DNA of 64,000 nucleotides from Cocleimonas flava (GTDB lineage: Bacteria > Pseudomonadota > Gammaproteobacteria > Thiotrichales > Thiotrichaceae), in NCBI RefSeq assembly GCF_004339015.1, contig NZ_SMFQ01000005.1, forward strand, positions 186,001-250,000, written 5' to 3'. A program made the translations under genes and the position numbers. The notes beneath the pieces were generated by a model, which searched no databases, was not told the origin of the DNA, and saw only the letters and a list, made by a program, of their open reading frames with translations. Numbering within the stretch: position 1 is the stretch's first letter; each line of letters begins with the position of its first letter. Shown piece by piece: positions 42,360 to 51,834 of the stretch.

Positions 42360-43217
42360 ATGAATAGCGAGAAATTAAGACTCTACGCAGAGTTAATTCG
42401 TTTCGATCGCCCGATTGGCACGTATTTATTACTGTGGCCAACTTTATGGGCTTTATGGATAGCTTCTGAAGGCATCCCGGATTTCAAACTATTAATCATT
42501 TTTAGCCTGGGCGTGTTTCTGATGCGTTCTGCTGGTTGTGCGATTAATGATTACGCGGATCGTGATATTGATTTACATGTCGCACGCACCAAAAACCGTC
42601 CGTTAACGAGCGGTAAAATTAGTGCAAATGAAGCACTGGGTGTTTTTGCTGTGCTTTGTCTTGTGGCCTTTTTGATAGCCTTACAACTCAACACATTAAC
42701 TATCATGCTTTCTTTTGCTGCTGTTGCTTTAGCAGCAAGCTATCCCTTTATGAAGCGCTACCACCACTTTCCACAAGTACACCTTGGCGCTGCATTCTCG
42801 TGGTCTATCCCAATGGCTTATACAGCCGTGACTGGCATACTTCCCCCCATAGAAGCCTGGCTTTTATATGTTGCGGCCTTACTTTGGACAACTGCTTATG
42901 ACACCCAGTATGGCATGGTCGATAAGGAAGACGATTTACTAATAGGCGTCAAATCGACCGCTATTTTATTTGGCAAATATGACAACTTTATTATTGTTAC
43001 ATTGCAGTTATTGGCCTTAATTATAATTACTGTCGTAGGAATAATGACTCAGCGTGGCCCTGCTTTTTATACAAGCATTCTGCTTGCTTGTGGCTTTATT
43101 GCATACCAACAGACCCTAACACAATTCAGAGAGCCTCAAAAATGCTTAACGGCATTTCTCAATAATAACTGGCTGGGGATGATTATCTTCATTGGTATAG
43201 CAATAGATTATGCTTAG
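42360..43217 (+). CDS. ubiA: 4-hydroxybenzoate polyprenyltransferase
   Basis: Membrane enzyme that attaches the polyprenyl tail to 4-hydroxybenzoate in ubiquinone synthesis. It has 285 residues with about eight hydrophobic segments. The two Mg-diphosphate sites are visible: NDYADRDIDLHVARTKNRPLTSG, with the DxxxD pattern, and the second YDTQYGMVDKEDD. The start gives MNSEKLRLYAELIRFDRPIG. No ubiC neighbour. It works with the ubiK and coq7 products encoded further right. Confidence 0.95.
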   Translation: MNSEKLRLYAELIRFDRPIGTYLLLWPTLWALWIASEGIPDFKLLIIFSLGVFLMRSAGCAINDYADRDIDLHVARTKNRPLTSGKISANEALGVFAVLCLVAFLIALQLNTLTIMLSFAAVALAASYPFMKRYHHFPQVHLGAAFSWSIPMAYTAVTGILPPIEAWLLYVAALLWTTAYDTQYGMVDKEDDLLIGVKSTAILFGKYDNFIIVTLQLLALIIITVVGIMTQRGPAFYTSILLACGFIAYQQTLTQFREPQKCLTAFLNNNWLGMIIFIGIAIDYA

Positions 43218-43378
43218 GAAACACCGACAATATTGAGACTAAGATTCAAAATTGACTCTCAATTACCACCAAGTCCCAACTATTTGCACTGGTCGAACCC
43301 CCTAATATCAAGTAATATCGCCATTCTTTTATATTTTAAAGACATAGACTCACATTACAAAATCAGGATTCACACACG

Positions 43379-43900
43379 ATGGAAACAGAAAGAAAAAGTT
43401 CATACAGCTACGAAGACCTCATTAAAAGCGGAAACGGCGAATTATTTGGCCCAGAAAATGCCCGCCTACCTGCACCACAAATGTTAATGATTGATCGTAT
43501 CGTTGAAATCAATTCTGATGGTGGTGAATTTGAAAAAGGTCAAATCATAGCTGAATTAGATATAAACCCAGATCTTTGGTTTTTCGACTGTCACTTTAAA
43601 GGCGACCCTGTAATGCCTGGTTGTTTAGGTCTAGATGCTATGTGGCAATTAGTCGGATTCTTCCTATGTTGGTCAGGAAGTCCGGGACGCGGTCGTGCGC
43701 TAGGTGCTGGCGAAGTTAAATTCACAGGACAGGTTCTTCCTGATGCCAAGAAAGTTACTTACAAAATTGATATCTCTCGCCTAATTCAACGCAAGTTGGT
43801 TATGGGTGTTGCAAATGCAAGCATGGAAGTAGATGGCAAAGAAATCTACACAGCGAAAGACCTAAAGGTTGGATTATTTACTTCAACAGAAAATTTCTAA
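43379..43900 (+). CDS. fabA: 3-hydroxydecanoyl-[ACP] dehydratase/isomerase
   Basis: Introduces the cis double bond in anaerobic unsaturated fatty-acid synthesis. It has 173 residues with a hot-dog fold. The active-site His72 is in [20 protein letters not shown], which also holds Asp86. The ribosome site GGA precedes the ATG at 43379; an upstream frame start at 43233 belongs to another frame and is rejected. Its usual partner fabB is not adjacent. Ends at a strong shared terminator. Confidence 0.96.
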   Translation: METERKSSYSYEDLIKSGNGELFGPENARLPAPQMLMIDRIVEINSDGGEFEKGQIIAELDINPDLWFFDCHFKGDPVMPGCLGLDAMWQLVGFFLCWSGSPGRGRALGAGEVKFTGQVLPDAKKVTYKIDISRLIQRKLVMGVANASMEVDGKEIYTAKDLKVGLFTSTENF

Positions 43901-43926
43901 GTTAAGTTCAACAAAATTCAGACACT

Positions 43927-43965
43927 AAAAAGCCCGTGATTCTTTCGAATCACGGGCTTTTTTTA
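43927..43965. terminator. bidirectional terminator between fabA and the Bax-inhibitor-1 gene
   Basis: Perfect 12-bp stem AGCCCGTGATTC (43931-43942) and GAATCACGGGCT (43947-43958) with loop TTTC, flanked by A4 and T-runs, so it works in both directions for the two convergent genes. Confidence 0.95.
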
Positions 43966-44009
43966 TACTTAAAATTTCTTAATAAGTTATATAGGCTCTA
44001 AGCAATCGC

Positions 44010-44723
44010 TTAGTCGTCACCCATGCTCATGAAGAATTGCAAGATGTACCAGAACAATAATCCAACACTAGAGAATAGAGATAGGGAAGCCGCTACATGC
44101 TGCTCAGTGTGGTACTCATGTATGATATTTGATGTGCTGTAAAGTACAGAAGCCGCAGCAAATAGGATCATTCCACCGGAGAACCAAAGCCCTAGAGAGA
44201 AGCCGAACATAATGCTCGCAAGGATTAAGCCCATTGCAACAAAACCACCAATCATCAAGAAACGTCCCATAAATGAGAAGTTAATTTTGGTAGAAAACGC
44301 AGTGAATGTTAAACCAGCAACAAGTGCGGCAGTAACGATTGCAGCGTTTTGCAACAGATGCCCATCAGGTGCTCTAACTAATGCCATGTAAATTAGCGGC
44401 ATAAAGATAATCGCTTCAGCAATAACGAAAAGCCCTAAGCCCATGTATTGCTTTTCGCGAGAAATCCCAGAATGCGCCCAGTTATTCGCAACGGTAGACA
44501 CTAACATAAATGCGCCTAAAACGATTAACCAGCTCCATTTACTACCTGAAAGCATGCCCATAAAAGAAAGCGCTACACCAGACTTGATTAATAGTGTTTC
44601 TATTACAGCAAACGCAGCAATTGCGCCGGCCAAATGTACGTATGTACGTTTAATAAAATTAGCACGTTCGCTTTCTGCTGCATTTGCAACAATCTGGCCC
44701 GTACTCATATCTAACTGACTCAT
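44010..44723 (-). CDS. Bax inhibitor-1/YccA family membrane protein
   Basis: An integral membrane protein of 237 residues with seven predicted helices. The family segment FSTKINFSFMGRFLMIGGFV and the C-terminal VLYSTSNIIHEYHTEQHVAA are visible, together with the acidic end MGDD. Members (YbhL, YccA, YetJ) are proton- or Ca-sensitive channels or FtsH-linked proteins. Which type this is cannot be told. It converges with fabA. Confidence 0.9.
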   Translation of the reverse strand: MSQLDMSTGQIVANAAESERANFIKRTYVHLAGAIAAFAVIETLLIKSGVALSFMGMLSGSKWSWLIVLGAFMLVSTVANNWAHSGISREKQYMGLGLFVIAEAIIFMPLIYMALVRAPDGHLLQNAAIVTAALVAGLTFTAFSTKINFSFMGRFLMIGGFVAMGLILASIMFGFSLGLWFSGGMILFAAASVLYSTSNIIHEYHTEQHVAASLSLFSSVGLLFWYILQFFMSMGDD

Positions 44724-44893
44724 TCTTTTCTCCGTAAAATAAAAGTAGATCTACGTGTTTGATATTTAAAAACGCAGATCATGTTTAATATCAACACTAT
44801 ATTAGTCTATCATAAAGTTTAAAAGTTCTATGAATAGACAGACAAACGATAGGTTATTTTTATTTAACACTATTCTTAGTTAACACAACTATC

Positions 44894-44927
44894 AAAGCCA
44901 CCCCCCTACTTTGAGGGGCTTTTTTTT
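44894..44927 (+). repeat. C6-TACTTT intergenic repeat, copy 7 (best terminator-like hairpin)
   Basis: AAAGCC (44894-44899) pairs with GGCTTT (44917-44922), with C/G pairs next to it, around a TACTTTGA loop, followed by eight T in total. The hairpin is strong for + transcription but both flanking genes are on the minus strand, so it would stop only antisense transcripts. Confidence 0.78.
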
Positions 44928-44947
44928 ATAATGCTATAAAAGCCTGG

Positions 44948-46903
44948 CTAAACGATTTGCGCCGCTGCGCTTTCATATTCTTCACTGATTTCCATCCACT
45001 GCATTTCTACAGCTTCCAGCTTCTTATCCAGTTCACTTTTGTCTAACACCAGACTTTTCAGCTTTTGTTTGTTTTCTTCCTGATAAATATCGGGGTCAGA
45101 AAGTTGTTTTTCAAGTTCTGCTTGCTTGGTAGAAAGATCATCGAGCTCTTTTTCCGCTTTTTTCAATTGATTCAACAAGGGTTGCAATTGTTTGCGGCGC
45201 TGCGCTTCTAACTGACGTTGTTCTTTTTTCGACAAACCTTTTTCAGAATCATCCTGATTATCCCCTAAAGCGGCTTCCTTACTGGCTGAGGCAAGTTGCT
45301 TATTTGACTCATTGATGAATTTTGCATAATCATCCAGATCACCATCAAACTCTTCTGCTTTGCCATCATGCACAATCACTAATTCATCCGTAACTGTTTT
45401 TAGCAAATGACGATCATGGGAAACAATTACCATTGCGCCTGCAAAACCCTGCAATGCCACACTCAAGGCATGACGCATTTGCAAATCCAGATGATTGGTC
45501 GGCTCATCTAACAATAATAAGTTAGGTTTTTGATATACCAGTAAAGCCAAAACCAGACGTGCTTTTTCCCCTCCGGAAAAGGGCTCAACAGGCTCATCGA
45601 CTCTTTCGCCTTTAAAACCAAACCCACCCAGATAATTCCGCAAATCTTGTTCTCTTGCCTCTTTATCTAAAGCACGAAGTTGCTGCAACGCCGTTAAATC
45701 GACTCTTAATTGCTCTAATTGGTGCTGGGCAAAATAGCCTATCTTCAGATCTTGAGCTTCCCAGGACTCATCTTCTTTATTTTCTTTATCACCCTCTTTA
45801 TCTTCACAAGTATTGGTCGCAATTGATTGCAGCTCTCCTGCCAAATATTTGATTAAGGTTGATTTACCTGCACCGTTTGGGCCAATCAAACCTATACGTT
45901 GACCCGGCATTAACTGCATTTTCACATTTTTGACAATGATTTTGTCACCATAACCAATAGATGCATTGACCACATTGAGCAAACGCTCAGGTAGTTTCTC
46001 GGGATCAAAAAATTTAAAGTGAAACGGCGAATCCACTTGCGCCGCAGAAATTTCTTCCATGCGACCTAAAGCCTTCAAACGACTCTGCGCCTGCTTTGCC
46101 TTGGTTGCCTGAGCGCGAAAGCGGTCCACATATTTTTGCATGTGTGCTTTTTCACGCTGTTGCTTTTCGTAAGCACTTTGCTGTTGCGCCAGACGCTCCG
46201 CCCTGATTTTCTCAAACGCCGTATAATTTCCGGTGTATAAGGTTACCTTTGCATGTTCGATATGGGCGACGTGCTTAACCACCGCGTCGAGAAATTCTCT
46301 ATCGTGCGATATTAATATCAACGTTCCTTCATATTGCACTAACCAGCTTTGAAGCCAGATAACCGCATCTAAATCCAGATGGTTAGTTGGCTCATCGAGT
46401 AACAACAAGTCAGAACGGCACATCAATGCTTGCGCCAGATTCAAGCGCATTCGCCAACCACCGGAAAAACTATCGACAGGGTTATTGATTTGCTCTTGAG
46501 AAAAACCCAGACCATGCAATAAAGTCGCTGCGCGGCTTTCGGTGGTATAACCATCTATTGCATCTAAACGACCATGCAATTCACCGAGCAATGCGCCTTC
46601 TGCATCTTCTAATTGTTTATGCAGATCGATGTATTCGGTATCGCCTTGCAAGGCATATTGCAAGGCAGAGATAGTAGTTGCAGGCGTTTCCTGCGCCACA
46701 TGCGCGACTACCCAGTTTGGCGGAATACTGACAGTACCTTCGTCCTGACCCAACTCACCACGCAACATGGCAAAAAGGCTCGATTTACCAGTGCCATTGG
46801 CGCCGGTTAAGCCAACTTTATAACCCGGGTGTACGCTAATCGACACATCGGATAAGAGCTTTTGTGGGCCACGTCTGAGCGTGACATCAGAAAGTACAAT
46901 CAT
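44948..46903 (-). CDS. ABC-F family ATPase, YheS-like
   Basis: Cytosolic ribosome-associated protein with two ABC domains and no membrane domain. It has 651 residues from the ATG at 46903 (MIVLSDVTLRRG). An upstream start at 46945 would run into a repeat copy. Walker A motifs are GANGTGKSS and GPNGAGKST, signatures FSGGWRMR and FSGGEKAR, and both Walker B motifs read LLLLDEPTNHLDL. The C-terminal region (about 540-651) is a coiled coil. ABC-F proteins rescue stalled ribosomes or confer drug resistance; YheS similarity rests on the start and the domain spacing. Confidence 0.92.
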   Translation of the reverse strand: MIVLSDVTLRRGPQKLLSDVSISVHPGYKVGLTGANGTGKSSLFAMLRGELGQDEGTVSIPPNWVVAHVAQETPATTISALQYALQGDTEYIDLHKQLEDAEGALLGELHGRLDAIDGYTTESRAATLLHGLGFSQEQINNPVDSFSGGWRMRLNLAQALMCRSDLLLLDEPTNHLDLDAVIWLQSWLVQYEGTLILISHDREFLDAVVKHVAHIEHAKVTLYTGNYTAFEKIRAERLAQQQSAYEKQQREKAHMQKYVDRFRAQATKAKQAQSRLKALGRMEEISAAQVDSPFHFKFFDPEKLPERLLNVVNASIGYGDKIIVKNVKMQLMPGQRIGLIGPNGAGKSTLIKYLAGELQSIATNTCEDKEGDKENKEDESWEAQDLKIGYFAQHQLEQLRVDLTALQQLRALDKEAREQDLRNYLGGFGFKGERVDEPVEPFSGGEKARLVLALLVYQKPNLLLLDEPTNHLDLQMRHALSVALQGFAGAMVIVSHDRHLLKTVTDELVIVHDGKAEEFDGDLDDYAKFINESNKQLASASKEAALGDNQDDSEKGLSKKEQRQLEAQRRKQLQPLLNQLKKAEKELDDLSTKQAELEKQLSDPDIYQEENKQKLKSLVLDKSELDKKLEAVEMQWMEISEEYESAAAQIV

Positions 46904-46944
46904 TGAATTTCTATGGTTTTTACTAAAAGTGGAATATGAAAACA

Positions 46945-46970
46945 CACCCCCCCACTTATAGCGAGTTTTT
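46945..46970 (+). repeat. C7-ACTTAT intergenic repeat, copy 8
   Basis: CACCCCCCCACTTATAGCGA followed by TTTTT. C-run 46947-46953. It is located between two divergent genes, just upstream of the ABC-F start, where no transcription terminator is expected. Confidence 0.7.
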
Positions 46971-47078
46971 ATCAGTAACGGCAGTCGAATTATTATCTTT
47001 AAAACAAAAATATATTAAATATCACTTAAAAAAGATATTTTAATTACAACCACATATTTTAATTAAACGAGAAGTAGC

Positions 47079-47483
47079 ATGAAAGCCAATAAATCTAGCG
47101 GTATAGAATTTTTATTTGGGATGACCGCATTACTGATATTCCAACTTTTAGGCGAAGTCAGCGTTCGTTTGCTCGACCTACCTGTTCCGGGACCAGTTGC
47201 CGGCTTGCTTTACCTTCTCGTGTTATTGCTGGCCATGGGAAAGTTTAAACGCCCTGCTCCTGAATCTCTGGAGCAATCATCGCTGGCGTTATTGAATCAC
47301 CTTTCACTGCTATTTGTGCCTGCAGGTGTAGGCGTCATGGTTCACTTTCAACGTTTGGAAGAAGAGTGGTTACCAATTACAGTGGCACTATTTTTAGGTG
47401 TGCTGATTACGATGGGTACCACCGCTTTGAGTATGCAATTTCTTATGCGTTTCTTTGATAAGAAAGCCAAAAAAAGCTCTTAA
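47079..47483 (+). CDS. lrgA: LrgA/CidA-like membrane protein
   Basis: Small holin-like inner-membrane protein of 134 residues with four hydrophobic segments. It has the family pattern GEVSVRLLDLPVPGPVAGLL and NHLSLLFVPAGVGVMVH. In Staphylococcus, CidA/LrgA influence lysis; in E. coli YohJ and in some bacteria the pair imports glycolate or pyruvate. Cotranscribed with the LrgB gene 67 bp downstream. Confidence 0.88.
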   Translation: MKANKSSGIEFLFGMTALLIFQLLGEVSVRLLDLPVPGPVAGLLYLLVLLLAMGKFKRPAPESLEQSSLALLNHLSLLFVPAGVGVMVHFQRLEEEWLPITVALFLGVLITMGTTALSMQFLMRFFDKKAKKSS

Positions 47484-47550
47484 CAATAGCTGGATATTAA
47501 AGAACAAAATAAACCAGCAACCATTATCGCAAGACAAACAAACTCAAATT

Positions 47551-48285
47551 ATGCAAAACACAGACCTACAAACACTCTGGGTATATTTATCCACTTCGCC
47601 ATTAACGGGATTAACGATAACGTTAGTGGCATATTTAACCGCATATACTCTGCATCGAAAAACAGGCACCCACCCCTTAACCAATACCGTTTTGATCTCG
47701 GTAATTTTATTGATTTTGATCTTAGAAGTTACCGATACTGAATACGCAACCTACTTTGAAGGCGCGCAATTTATTCACTTTTTATTGGGGCCTGTAACGG
47801 TTGCTCTGGCGATTCCCTTATTTCAACAATTTGCTCAAGTAAAGCGGCTTTTTATTCCCATTATTTTATCGATGGTCATTGGTATTACGGTAGGCACTAT
47901 TGCGGTTATGTTTATTGCCAAATTATTAGGCGCAGATTTAGCCACGCAGATTTCATTATCAGCACGTTCGGTAACCGCCCCTGTGGCGATGGGTATCGCA
48001 GAAAAAATTGGCGGTATACCTTCGTTAACTGCGGTACTTGCGGTGTTAACCGGCATTATTGGCGCAGTGTTAGGAACCCACTATTTGAATTTACTGAAAA
48101 TCAAAGACAATAGCGTCAAAGGTATCGCCATTGGTAATAGCTCTCATGGTATCGGAACTGCCAGAGCATTCACCTTAAATACCAGCATGGGTGCTTTTGC
48201 GGGTTTATCTATGGCTTTAGCCGCTTTGTTAAATGCATTAATGTTGCCCTGGCTGGTAAAAGGTTTTTTATTAGTAACGGGGTGA
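47551..48285 (+). CDS. lrgB: LrgB/CidB-like membrane protein
   Basis: A 244-residue multipass protein, partner of LrgA. The family blocks SARSVTAPVAMGIAEKIGG and IGNSSHGIGTARAFT are present. The ATG at 47551 is preferred over the frame opening at 47455, whose extra part is hydrophilic, overlaps lrgA and is absent from the family. The pair may act in murein hydrolase export control or small-organic-acid transport; no regulator is adjacent. Confidence 0.9.
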   Translation: MQNTDLQTLWVYLSTSPLTGLTITLVAYLTAYTLHRKTGTHPLTNTVLISVILLILILEVTDTEYATYFEGAQFIHFLLGPVTVALAIPLFQQFAQVKRLFIPIILSMVIGITVGTIAVMFIAKLLGADLATQISLSARSVTAPVAMGIAEKIGGIPSLTAVLAVLTGIIGAVLGTHYLNLLKIKDNSVKGIAIGNSSHGIGTARAFTLNTSMGAFAGLSMALAALLNALMLPWLVKGFLLVTG

Positions 48286-48304
48286 TTTTTTTGATCAGCT
48301 TCTT

Positions 48305-48332
48305 ACACCCCACTACTTATAGGCCTTTTTTT
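48305..48332 (+). repeat. C-rich intergenic repeat, copy 9 (degenerate)
   Basis: ACACCCCACTACTTATAGGC followed by CTTTTTTT. The C-run is shortened to CCCC with an A inserted, but ACTTATAGGC and the T-tract are kept. It lies in the convergent gap between the lrgB and orn genes. Confidence 0.65.
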
Positions 48333-48341
48333 ATAGTCGTT

Positions 48342-48887
48342 TTAAATGGACAGAATCGCTTTACGATAAAATTGCAATTCATCAATTGAATCCAAAATAT
48401 CATCCAACGCCAGATGAGCACCTTTCTTTGTGTGCTGCTCCAATACTTCTGGCTTCCAGCGTGCCGCCAATTCTTTCAAAGTACTGACATCAAGATTACG
48501 ATAATGAAAGTAATCTTCAAGAATTGGCATCTCGCGCGCCATAAAACGTCTATCCTGACAAATGCTGTTACCGCACATAGGTGAGGCACCTTTGGGGACG
48601 TACTCTTCTAGAAACTTGATGGTTTCAGCTTCTGCCTGAGCAGCAGAATAGCTACTTTCTTTTACCCGTTTGACCAAACCAGAACTGCCATGATGGGATT
48701 GATTCCATTCATCCATACCCTCCAAAACACTATCAGGTTGATGGATAGCAATCACAGGGCCTTCGGCAAGTTTATTCAGGTCTTTATCTGTCACTACGGT
48801 AGCGATTTCGATAATGACATCATTAATAGTGTCTAGTCCTGTCATTTCCAGGTCAATCCAAATCAAATTATTCTTGTCTTGGCTCAT
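48342..48887 (-). CDS. orn: oligoribonuclease
   Basis: 3'-5' exonuclease that degrades two- to five-nucleotide RNAs and pGpG. It has 181 residues with the DEDDh exonuclease motifs: [10 protein letters not shown] (Exo I), [12 protein letters not shown] (Exo II) and [11 protein letters not shown] (Exo III, with His and Asp). Stands alone, divergent from the M48 protease gene. Confidence 0.97.
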   Translation of the reverse strand: MSQDKNNLIWIDLEMTGLDTINDVIIEIATVVTDKDLNKLAEGPVIAIHQPDSVLEGMDEWNQSHHGSSGLVKRVKESSYSAAQAEAETIKFLEEYVPKGASPMCGNSICQDRRFMAREMPILEDYFHYRNLDVSTLKELAARWKPEVLEQHTKKGAHLALDDILDSIDELQFYRKAILSI

Positions 48888-49000
48888 AGGGTATAATGCT
48901 CGGTTGAATTTAATTGATATTAATTATATTGGTATTTTTACCGTAATTTACGTGAATACTCATGTTGAATTAATAAAACTGAGCCTTATTTTATAGAACT

Positions 49001-50242
49001 ATGCATACATTTACTTTTATTTTTCTAGCACTTCTGATCATTACAACAGGGGTGCAATTATGGCTTTCTTTGCGAAACGCCAAACACGTTGCACAACATC
49101 GTTCTGCAGTTCCTGAAGAGTTTGCCGACAAAATCACGCTTGAAGAACACCAAAAAGCTGCCGATTACACACGCACCAAGGGCAGCTTCGGACGTTTCAA
49201 CCTGATTCTAAGCGCTGTTGTTTTACTGCTTTGGACTTTAGGCGGTGGACTGGAGCTACTGGATAACGCAATGCGATCGTTCAGCTGGGGCCCATTAACC
49301 ACAGGTGTCGCGGTTATCATCGGTTTCTCGCTAATTTCAAGCATCATCGATATCCCAACTTCGTTATATAGTACTTTCGTTATTGAAGAAAAATTTGGCT
49401 TCAACAAATCAACGCTTAAAGTATTTTTCATCGATATGTTTAAAGGTGCGGCGCTATCGGTTGTGATAGGTATTCCGCTGATCATGTTAGTTTTATGGCT
49501 AATGGAATCTGCGGGCAGCTTATGGTGGCTTTATGCCTGGGTGGCACTAACTGCTTTCTCAATTTTGATGATGTGGGCCTACCCAAAATTTATCGCGCCA
49601 ATCTTCAATAAATTTAAACCATTGGAAGAAGGTGAAGTGCTTAATCGCATCACGACGTTGCTCGATCGTACTGGCTTTAATTCAGACGGTGTATTTGTAA
49701 TGGATGGCTCTAAACGCTCTAGCCATGGTAACGCCTATTTCACAGGCTTTGGCAAAACCAAGCGCATCGTCTTCTTTGACACACTGCTTAAACACCTGAC
49801 TCCGACACAAGTAGAGGCTGTTCTGGCACATGAGTTAGGTCACTTTAAACATAAGCATGTACTGAAAGGCATGATCGTTTCAATGACGATGACACTGGTA
49901 GGCTTCGCCGTACTAGCGTGGCTAATGCAACAACAGTGGTTTTACAATGCGCTGGGCGTATCACAACCTTCTACATATATGGCGTTATTGTTATTTATTC
50001 TGGTTAGCCCTGCTTTCACTTTCTTTATTGGGCCGATTATGTCACGCTGGTCTCGTAAACATGAATTTGAAGCAGATAGCTTTGCCGCCCAACAATCTGA
50101 TTCTGCGGAACTTATCAGTGCACTGGTTGGTCTATATAAAAAGAACGCGGGAACATTAACGCCAGATCCTTTGTATTCGGCATTTTATGATTCTCACCCA
50201 CCTGCATCAATTCGCATTGCGCACTTGAAACAAGCAGGATAA
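49001..50242 (+). CDS. M48 family membrane metallopeptidase (Ste24-like)
   Basis: Inner-membrane zinc protease of 413 residues. The zinc-binding motif HELGHFKHKH is near residue 277, with the third ligand Glu in EFEADSFAAQ near residue 358. Several membrane segments flank this (residues 1-20, 65-90, 100-120, 150-195, 295-350). The length and the extended N-terminal membrane region match the CAAX-prenyl-protease/Ste24 type rather than HtpX. Bacterial substrates of this type are poorly known. The start lacks a clear ribosome site. Confidence 0.9.
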   Translation: MHTFTFIFLALLIITTGVQLWLSLRNAKHVAQHRSAVPEEFADKITLEEHQKAADYTRTKGSFGRFNLILSAVVLLLWTLGGGLELLDNAMRSFSWGPLTTGVAVIIGFSLISSIIDIPTSLYSTFVIEEKFGFNKSTLKVFFIDMFKGAALSVVIGIPLIMLVLWLMESAGSLWWLYAWVALTAFSILMMWAYPKFIAPIFNKFKPLEEGEVLNRITTLLDRTGFNSDGVFVMDGSKRSSHGNAYFTGFGKTKRIVFFDTLLKHLTPTQVEAVLAHELGHFKHKHVLKGMIVSMTMTLVGFAVLAWLMQQQWFYNALGVSQPSTYMALLLFILVSPAFTFFIGPIMSRWSRKHEFEADSFAAQQSDSAELISALVGLYKKNAGTLTPDPLYSAFYDSHPPASIRIAHLKQAG

Positions 50243-50279
50243 ATAGAAAAGTAAGGCAATAAGGAAAACGGAGATTGAT

Positions 50280-50600
50280 ATGAAATTTTCAAAAACATCA
50301 TTTTCAAAGACAACTAAGATAATAACTAAAACAGTATTAGCGTCTTTAGCAGGTTTGCTAATTTCAAGCACAGCGATGGCCCAAGGCAATGCTGCTAATG
50401 GTAAAAAATTATTTACCCAATCAAAGTGTAACCAATGTCATACAACCAGCATCTTTACCAAGAAAGATAGAAAGGTAAACAGCTTAAAAGCGCTTGAAGC
50501 TCAGGTACGACGCTGTGACTCTAACTTGAACACTAACTGGTTTGATGATGAAATCCATGACGTTACTGCTTATTTAAACCAGCAGTATTACAAGTTATAA
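50280..50600 (+). CDS. small periplasmic monohaem cytochrome c
   Basis: A 106-residue protein with a signal peptide (basic start, hydrophobic 18-32, cleavage after AMA). The haem motif is CNQCH at C50, C53 and H54. The C-terminal part VRRCDSNLNTNWFDDEIHDV, with Tyr-rich end LNQQYYKL, resembles small cytochromes found near orn and rsgA in gammaproteobacteria. The distal axial ligand is not certain; no typical Met is found in the usual place. A clear ribosome site GGAGA precedes the ATG. Confidence 0.85.
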   Translation: MKFSKTSFSKTTKIITKTVLASLAGLLISSTAMAQGNAANGKKLFTQSKCNQCHTTSIFTKKDRKVNSLKALEAQVRRCDSNLNTNWFDDEIHDVTAYLNQQYYKL

Positions 50601-50616
50601 TCAGGATGTTCAAATC

Positions 50617-51531
50617 TTGAAGACAGAAGTAAATACCGGACGGGTAGTCACCCGTTTCGGGGCTGAACTTCTTGTAGAAAATACTGAAGATAATCCAGAT
50701 ATACCTCACGTACGCTGCACCGCCAAACGTAAATTCGATACTATCGTTTGTGGTGACTACATTACCTGGCATCACAACGAACATGGTAATGCCTCTGTTG
50801 ATGATTTACTCCCCAGAACCAATGCACTGACAAGGCCCGGTTATCGTGGTCGCCCTCGTACTATTGCAGCAAATATTGATCAACTTGTAATCGTTAACTC
50901 ATGGTTACCCGAAACTTCCTGGGATTTGGTAGACCGTTATCTGATTGCTGCAAATCAACTCAATGCCGAAGCTATTATCGTTATGAACAAGAGCGATTTA
51001 GCTGAAGCACATGCGACTGAGGCAGACTGGCAGGCGATGAAAAATTACGAAGAAATTGGTTATCCAGTACTTCAATTGAATGCTCACACCGGTGAAGGGA
51101 TTGAGCAACTGAAGCAAATGATGGATGACAAAACCAGTATTTTTAGTGGTCGCTCAGGCGTAGGTAAATCTTCCATAGCCAATCGTATTCTGCCGACATC
51201 AGACATTGCGGTTGGCATAATTTCCGATTCTGGAGAAGGCAAGCACACCACCACCACAGCTGACTTATATCGACTTGAAAACAAAGGGTATTTAATTGAT
51301 TCCCCGGGTGTTAGAGATTATGCATTAGGCGATATTAGCACCCAAGAACTCGCTGATGGCTATATTGAATTTGCGCAATACCAGAACAATTGTCGTTTTC
51401 ATAACTGTACTCATGATCACGAGCCTCGTTGCGCAGTTAGGACAGCTGTAGAAAACAACGAGATCAGCAAAGAAAGGTATCTTCGTTATCTCGATGCGTT
51501 ACATACCTTGAAAGAGAACTCCAATAGTTAA
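50617..51531 (+). CDS. rsgA: ribosome small subunit GTPase RsgA
   Basis: Circularly permuted GTPase checking late 30S assembly. It has 304 residues. In order: the OB-fold, G4 NKSD (about residue 128), G1 GRSGVGKSS, G3 DSPGVRDY, then the zinc knuckle CRFHNCTHDHEPRC. The start is TTG at 50617, the only in-frame option near the ribosome site; a four-codon ORF starting at 50606 ends with TGA overlapping this TTG. Adjacent to a cytochrome c gene. Confidence 0.94.
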   Translation: MKTEVNTGRVVTRFGAELLVENTEDNPDIPHVRCTAKRKFDTIVCGDYITWHHNEHGNASVDDLLPRTNALTRPGYRGRPRTIAANIDQLVIVNSWLPETSWDLVDRYLIAANQLNAEAIIVMNKSDLAEAHATEADWQAMKNYEEIGYPVLQLNAHTGEGIEQLKQMMDDKTSIFSGRSGVGKSSIANRILPTSDIAVGIISDSGEGKHTTTTADLYRLENKGYLIDSPGVRDYALGDISTQELADGYIEFAQYQNNCRFHNCTHDHEPRCAVRTAVENNEISKERYLRYLDALHTLKENSNS

Positions 51532-51834
51532 ACATAAAGCACTAATCTTAAGACAAAGGCGCAGCAACATACTTGCGATAAAAACATTGTAATTCGCAAA
51601 TAAAACCTTTAAAAAGAATCTATTAGTTATATCATGAATAATGATATATGAAGCTTGCAAAGAATGGGCTCTTTGTATGCCGTTAAATATTTATGTAATT
51701 ATTTAAACTTGTTACTTAAAATTAGCTACCTAAAACATATAACAACATCTATAAAAAAGTCACCCCCCCACTTTTAGCCTGTTTTTTTAACAGATGATTG
51801 TGATCAATGGGGTTCAGGGGAAAATATACTGATT
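51532..51834. other. gap rsgA - transglycosylase, only a repeat copy recognised
   Basis: AT-rich stretch with no ORF. The one recognisable element is repeat copy 10 (51757-51788). A TATACT close to the transglycosylase ATG would place the start of transcription almost at the start codon, and has no -35, so I do not call it a promoter. Confidence 0.5.
51757..51788 (+). repeat. C7-ACTTTT intergenic repeat, copy 10
   Basis: AAAAGT and ACTTTT flank a CA-C7 core (C-run 51763-51769); AGCCTG and seven T follow. Between two + strand genes (rsgA and the transglycosylase gene). The flanking arms alone could form a hairpin with a C-rich loop; no GG stem is possible. Confidence 0.75.

Noticed and set aside
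42843-42848. C6 run inside ubiA that resembles the repeat core
   Set aside because: It is not followed by TACTTT or a T-tract and lies in a conserved coding frame. The C6 run near 1310 inside the small membrane protein gene was set aside for the same reason.
47455-47550. Longer LrgB start overlapping lrgA
   Set aside because: The extra 32 residues are polar, absent from the family and overlap the lrgA end; the ATG at 47551 fits.
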